A stretch of DNA of 7,610 nt from Thermoplasmatota archaeon (GTDB lineage Archaea > Thermoplasmatota > Thermoplasmata > UBA10834): assembly GCA_030836605.1 (NCBI GenBank), contig JAUPMC010000153.1, positions 1-7,610 of the forward strand, read 5' to 3'. Positions within the stretch are counted from its first letter, which is position 1. The number at the start of each line of letters is the position of its first letter. A model generated the notes under the pieces. It was not told the DNA's origin and did no database searches. It saw nothing but the letters and a program-made list of their open reading frames with translations. Positions 5,008-7,610 of this stretch are shown piece after piece. A program made the translations under genes and the position numbers.

Positions 5008-5781
5008 GTGAAGGCCGCGCTGAACAGCATAGCGGACGAGGTCATGGCCAAGTACCAGGCCCTGCCCAAGGATTTCGCGGGGCACATACCGGTCGGCAAG
5101 GGCGCGAGCGGGTCGGACACCTCCAAGATAGACAAGTTCGCGGAGGACGCCGTGCTCGCGTTCATGGACGAGCAGGGGATCGAGCTCAACGTCCTCAGCG
5201 AGGAGATAGGTTACGTGGACCGGGGCGCGAAGAAGACCCTCGTCCTGGACCCGATCGACGGCACGATCAACTGCGTCCGGGGCATCCCGTTCTTCTCGAT
5301 ATCGATGGCCGTGTGCACGAAGACCATGTCGGACTGCGACCACGCCCTCGTCAGGAACCTGTACTCTGGGGACACGTACCACGCCCGCAGGGGCGGCGGG
5401 GCCGAGCTGAACGGCCACAGGATAGCGGTGTCCAAGTACAACAGGGACGATTCCATATTCCTCATGTTCGACGGGCGGGACGTGGCCCCGGAGACCGAGA
5501 AGGTCAAGGCCTTGGCCTCCAGGGTCAGGACCATGGGGTGCGCGTCGCTCGAGATGTGCCTCGTGGCCCAGGGGTCGGCCCAGGCGCACTACATGAACTG
5601 CACCAAGCAGTCCAGGATGATCAGGATAGTCGACATAGCCGCCTCGTGCCTCATACTGCGCGAGGCTGGAGGGGAGGTCGTGGACCTCCTGGGCGGGAAG
5701 CTGGACATGGAGTTCTCCCTGGACGACAGGAAGAACTTCCTGGCGTACGGCGACCCGAAGATCAAGGAGCTGGTCCTATGA
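5008..5781 (+). CDS. Inositol monophosphatase-family phosphatase (FBPase/IMPase or NADP phosphatase)
   Basis: This 257-residue metal-dependent phosphatase has the family's metal-site motifs: GSDTSKIDKFAED (35-47), LSEEIG (63-68; Glu65, Glu66), DPIDGT (81-86; Asp81, Asp84), GCAS (177-180) and VDIAASCLILREAGG (208-222; Asp209 as third-metal ligand). Most relatives have Trp before that Asp; here it is Val. Archaeal members hydrolyse inositol-1-phosphate, fructose-1,6-bisphosphate or NADP. Its stop overlaps the NAD kinase start as ATGA. In Methanocaldococcus jannaschii MJ0917 the two domains are one protein with NADP phosphatase and NAD kinase activities, so an NADP phosphatase role is a reasonable inference, not proved. 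The start is GTG at 5008, set by the BRE/TATA box about 27 bases upstream; the transcript is likely leaderless. Confidence 0.9.
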   Translation: MKAALNSIADEVMAKYQALPKDFAGHIPVGKGASGSDTSKIDKFAEDAVLAFMDEQGIELNVLSEEIGYVDRGAKKTLVLDPIDGTINCVRGIPFFSISMAVCTKTMSDCDHALVRNLYSGDTYHARRGGGAELNGHRIAVSKYNRDDSIFLMFDGRDVAPETEKVKALASRVRTMGCASLEMCLVAQGSAQAHYMNCTKQSRMIRIVDIAASCLILREAGGEVVDLLGGKLDMEFSLDDRKNFLAYGDPKIKELVL

Positions 5782-6605
5782 GGATTGGGATAGCGGGAAC
5801 GCCGGAGCTGAGGAACTTCAAGAAGGTCGCGACCAAGGTCTTGCAGGAGCTCGAGGACGAGGACCTCGTGTTCGAGGAGCACACGGCCGAGGCCCTCGGG
5901 CGCAAGGGGGTCCCCATGAAGAAACTCAAGGCGGACGTGCTCGTGAGCATCGGGGGAGACGGCACCATACTCAGGAACATACAGGCGACCTCCATCCCGA
6001 TCCTGGGCGTGAACGCCGGGGTCCTGGGGTTCCTGACGGAGGTGCAGCCGGACGAGATACGGGAGTCGATGGCGCAGTTCCTCAGGGGCGACTACAAGAT
6101 AGAGCGCAGGCTCAGGCTCAAGATCATGGTGAACGGCAAGAGGATGAAGGACGCGACGAACGAGGCGGTCGTGCACACGGCCCATGTCGCGAAGATGAGG
6201 CACTTCGTCCTCTCGGTGGACCACAAGCCCGCGACGGACATGCGCGCGGACGGGATCATAGTCGCGACCCCGACGGGGACCACGTGCTACGCGATGAGCG
6301 TCGGCTCGTCCATCGTGGACCCGAGGGTCGAGGCGCTCGTGATAGCCCCGATCGCGCCCTTCAGGCTGTCCTCGAGGCCCCTGGTCGTGCCCGCGAAGAG
6401 CTCCGTGTCCGTGACGATACACGACCCGAAGGAGTGCGTCATGGTGGTGGACGGCCAGGAGGAGATATTCCTGGACGGGACCGAGGAGATCGTGTTCTCC
6501 GCGTCCGAGAAGAAGGCCAAGCTCGTCATACTCAAGAGCGAGTTCTACAAGAACCTGGAGGAGAAGCTGATGGCCTCGTCGCCCATGATCGGGCACAGGC
6601 ACTGA
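5778..6605 (+). CDS. nadK: NAD kinase
   Basis: This 275-residue protein phosphorylates NAD to NADP with ATP or polyphosphate in the cytosol. It shows GGDGT (59-63; catalytic Asp61) in VSIGGDGTILR, then LGVNAGVLGFLTE (76-88), the NE pair (Asn128-Glu129), ADGIIVATPTGTT (157-169), APIAPFRLSSRPLVVP (190-205) and VDGQ (224-227). All are family landmarks and the length is normal. The TPTG region reads GTTCYAMSVGSSIVDP where most relatives have GSTAYxxSAGGPIV, a mild divergence. The start ATG overlaps the phosphatase stop (ATGA, 5778-5781), so translation is probably coupled. The frame stays open far upstream into the phosphatase gene, but that extension reads as low-complexity sequence and is not a fusion. 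Confidence 0.95.
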   Translation: MRIGIAGTPELRNFKKVATKVLQELEDEDLVFEEHTAEALGRKGVPMKKLKADVLVSIGGDGTILRNIQATSIPILGVNAGVLGFLTEVQPDEIRESMAQFLRGDYKIERRLRLKIMVNGKRMKDATNEAVVHTAHVAKMRHFVLSVDHKPATDMRADGIIVATPTGTTCYAMSVGSSIVDPRVEALVIAPIAPFRLSSRPLVVPAKSSVSVTIHDPKECVMVVDGQEEIFLDGTEEIVFSASEKKAKLVILKSEFYKNLEEKLMASSPMIGHRH

Positions 6606-6611
6606 CGCCAA

Positions 6612-6618
6612 AGGGTGG
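6612..6618 (+). promoter_or_regulatory. Ribosome binding site that decides the start of the PH-like membrane protein
   Basis: AGGGTGG lies 5 bases before the ATG at 6624. The alternative in-frame GTG start (6615-6617) is inside this element and has no good ribosome site of its own, so the ATG is preferred. Confidence 0.5.
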
Positions 6619-6623
6619 ATACG

Positions 6624-7154
6624 ATGCCTCCGGTCGCGGTACAGACGGTCAGGGTCGACTATCCGAAGCTGTGGTTCACGCTCGGGTCGGCCGTGGACAT
6701 CGCGGCCATGGTCACGATGCTCTACCTCGCGTACGACTCCGTGGAACTGTTCGGGCAGGCATTCTGGGCGTCGTGCGCGCTCGTCATCTGCGTCCCTATC
6801 CTGCTGGTGCTGTTCCCGCCCGTGTTCACTTGCCACTACGTGGGCGAGAAGGGCCTGAGGCTCAGGATGGGCCTGCTCATGAACGCGACCGTCCCGTACA
6901 GGTACATGAGGGGCGTCAGTGACTCGAAGGTCAGCTACGGCCCGCTCATGGTCGGAGTCGGGGTCAAGTACGTCCCGAAGAGGAAGCTCGTGTTCGTCAC
7001 GTCGTCGTTCAAGGACCTCGTCGCCATCAGGCTCGACGGGCCGCAGCAGCTCGGGAGCCCCCTGAGGCCGCTCGTGGACCAGGTCGTGCTCAGCGTCAAG
7101 GACAAGGAGGGCTTCGTCGCGCTCATCAAGGACCGGGCGGGCCTGGAGGGCTGA
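6624..7154 (+). CDS. Two-TM membrane protein with a PH-like domain, function unknown
   Basis: This 176-residue protein has two membrane helices (about 18-38, AVDIAAMVTMLYLAY, and 48-68, CALVICVPILLVLFPPVF). A cytosolic domain of about 105 residues follows. The segment after the second helix (CHYVGEKGLRLRMGLLMNATVPYRYMRGV) resembles bacterial-type PH (bPH/DUF304-like) domains, which read 'y-x-v-x-x-x-gl-x-ir-x-g...-ipy-x-x-i-x-v'; this is resemblance from memory. Such domains often sit on the inner membrane face in stress or lipid-linked complexes, with no assigned activity. The gene begins 18 bases after NAD kinase and ends 4 bases before the JAMM gene, so it belongs to the same transcription unit. 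No catalytic motif is visible. Confidence 0.8.
   Translation: MPPVAVQTVRVDYPKLWFTLGSAVDIAAMVTMLYLAYDSVELFGQAFWASCALVICVPILLVLFPPVFTCHYVGEKGLRLRMGLLMNATVPYRYMRGVSDSKVSYGPLMVGVGVKYVPKRKLVFVTSSFKDLVAIRLDGPQQLGSPLRPLVDQVVLSVKDKEGFVALIKDRAGLEG
7145..7150 (+). promoter_or_regulatory. Ribosome binding site of the JAMM protease gene
   Basis: GGAGGG, a full match to the archaeal anti-Shine-Dalgarno sequence, lies 8 bases before the ATG at 7159 and inside the last codons of the PH-like gene. It supports this start and suggests efficient translation from the shared message. Confidence 0.6.
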
Positions 7155-7158
7155 GAAG

Positions 7159-7557
7159 ATGCCCCTGTTCGACTTCACGAAGCACATGGAGCCCGTGACG
7201 GCCATCAGGATGCGGACCCTGAAGATGATTCTGGAGGCGTCGAAGTCGCAGTTCCCCGAGGAGTTCGCGGGCCTTCTCAAGGCGGACAAGGGCGTCATCA
7301 AGGAGGTCTGGCTGCTCCCGGGGACCGAGTCCGGGGAGACCTCCGCGCTGTTCAGGCTCAACATGCTCCCGCGCGAGCCCAAGGTCGTGGGGACCGTGCA
7401 CTCGCACCCGGCTGGCGGGTGCAGGCCGTCGGACGCGGACCTGGACCTGTTCACCAGGTTCGGGTATTGCCACATCATCGCGTGCGCGCCGTACGGCCTC
7501 AAGAACTGGTCATGCTACGACGGGAACGGCAACCGCAGGAAGCTCGAAGTCGTCTGA
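7159..7557 (+). CDS. JAMM/MPN+ zinc metalloprotease (JAB1/Mov34 family)
   Basis: This 132-residue protein carries a complete JAMM zinc site, HxH-x7-S-x2-D: His81, His83, Ser91 and Asp94 in HSHPAGGCRPSDAD. The upstream catalytic Glu lies in FPEEFAGLL (Glu34 or Glu35). All the residues needed for isopeptidase activity are present. Archaeal members include HvJAMM1, which removes ubiquitin-like SAMPs from target proteins; other JAMM proteins act on cysteine-carrier or sulfur-transfer proteins, so the substrate is open. The length suits a minimal single-domain enzyme. It starts 4 bases after the PH-like membrane protein gene with a full GGAGGG ribosome site and is the last gene of this operon. No ubiquitin-like protein or E1 gene is in the window. 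Confidence 0.92.
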   Translation: MPLFDFTKHMEPVTAIRMRTLKMILEASKSQFPEEFAGLLKADKGVIKEVWLLPGTESGETSALFRLNMLPREPKVVGTVHSHPAGGCRPSDADLDLFTRFGYCHIIACAPYGLKNWSCYDGNGNRRKLEVV

Positions 7558-7571
7558 GGCGTGGTCGAGCC

Positions 7572-7610
7572 CTAGAACACCTTGCTGCCAGGGGCGATGG
7601 TGCCCTTCGC
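7572..7610 (-). CDS. C-terminal end of a convergent gene, partial
   Basis: On the minus strand the last 39 bases read as 12 sense codons (AKGTIAPGSKVF) and TAG. The codons are GC-rich at the third position like those of neighbouring genes, so this is probably the end of a real gene lying to the right. Its stop lies 14 bases from the JAMM stop, with no visible terminator between the convergent genes. Twelve residues are too few to identify it. Confidence 0.45.
   Translation of the reverse strand, partial: AKGTIAPGSKVF

Noticed and set aside
5313..5777. An in-frame upstream extension of NAD kinase that would suggest a longer or fused protein
   Set aside because: The extension lies over the phosphatase in another frame and reads as Gly/Arg/His-rich noise. 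The ATGA overlap at 5778 and the normal 275-residue length set the real start.
5589..7502. A very long open frame on the minus strand (about 637 codons) opposite the NAD kinase, PH-like and JAMM genes
   Set aside because: It is antisense to three genes with clear family motifs. Its product is full of Arg, His, Val, Asp and Pro in a repetitive mix typical of the complement of GC-rich codons, with no domain visible.

Overview
The window looks like housekeeping chromosome of a GC-rich euryarchaeon, most likely in the Thermoplasmatota; a Methanomassiliicoccales-like lineage is a guess I cannot confirm. The archaeal assignment is firm. It rests on fibrillarin, an archaeal-type S15 with the N-terminal RMHSxxKGxSGSKRP block, a RecJ-like DHH nuclease next to S15, heavy use of ATA (Ile) and AGG (Arg) codons, BRE/TATA promoters and apparently leaderless starts. 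There is no phage, IS, CRISPR, tRNA or rRNA signal. Coding density is very high and no gene-free stretch exceeds about 95 bases.

Layout. Positions 1-3696 are transcribed leftward (minus strand). In transcription order they carry fibrillarin (flpA), a NUDIX hydrolase (ATGA overlap), ribosomal protein S15 (with a probable promoter of its own inside the 3' end of the NUDIX gene), a RecJ/GAN-like DHH nuclease (7-base gap), then, behind a new TATA box, a small two-helix membrane protein with a zinc ribbon and the N-terminus of a secreted or membrane protein that runs off the left edge. A compact divergent promoter at about 3718-3735 separates this block from rightward genes.

Positions 3759-7557 are transcribed rightward: a coiled-coil plus winged-helix regulator; two small overlapping unknown genes, one acidic and one basic; and a four-gene cluster made of an inositol-monophosphatase-family phosphatase, NAD kinase (ATGA overlap), a two-TM PH-like membrane protein and a JAMM/MPN+ metalloprotease. 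The last 39 bases hold the C-terminal codons of a convergent minus-strand gene.

How the genes fit together. The left block joins rRNA/tRNA 2'-O-methylation, a ribosomal protein and a DNA or RNA nuclease, a typical archaeal information-processing cluster with a NUDIX gene set into it. The right block places a phosphatase of the IMPase/NADP-phosphatase superfamily directly before NAD kinase. This recalls the fused NADP phosphatase/NAD kinase of Methanocaldococcus jannaschii (MJ0917) and suggests a balanced NAD/NADP module. The least understood parts are the acidic/basic small-protein pair and the PH-like membrane protein with JAMM protease pair. I found no clearly new multi-gene system.
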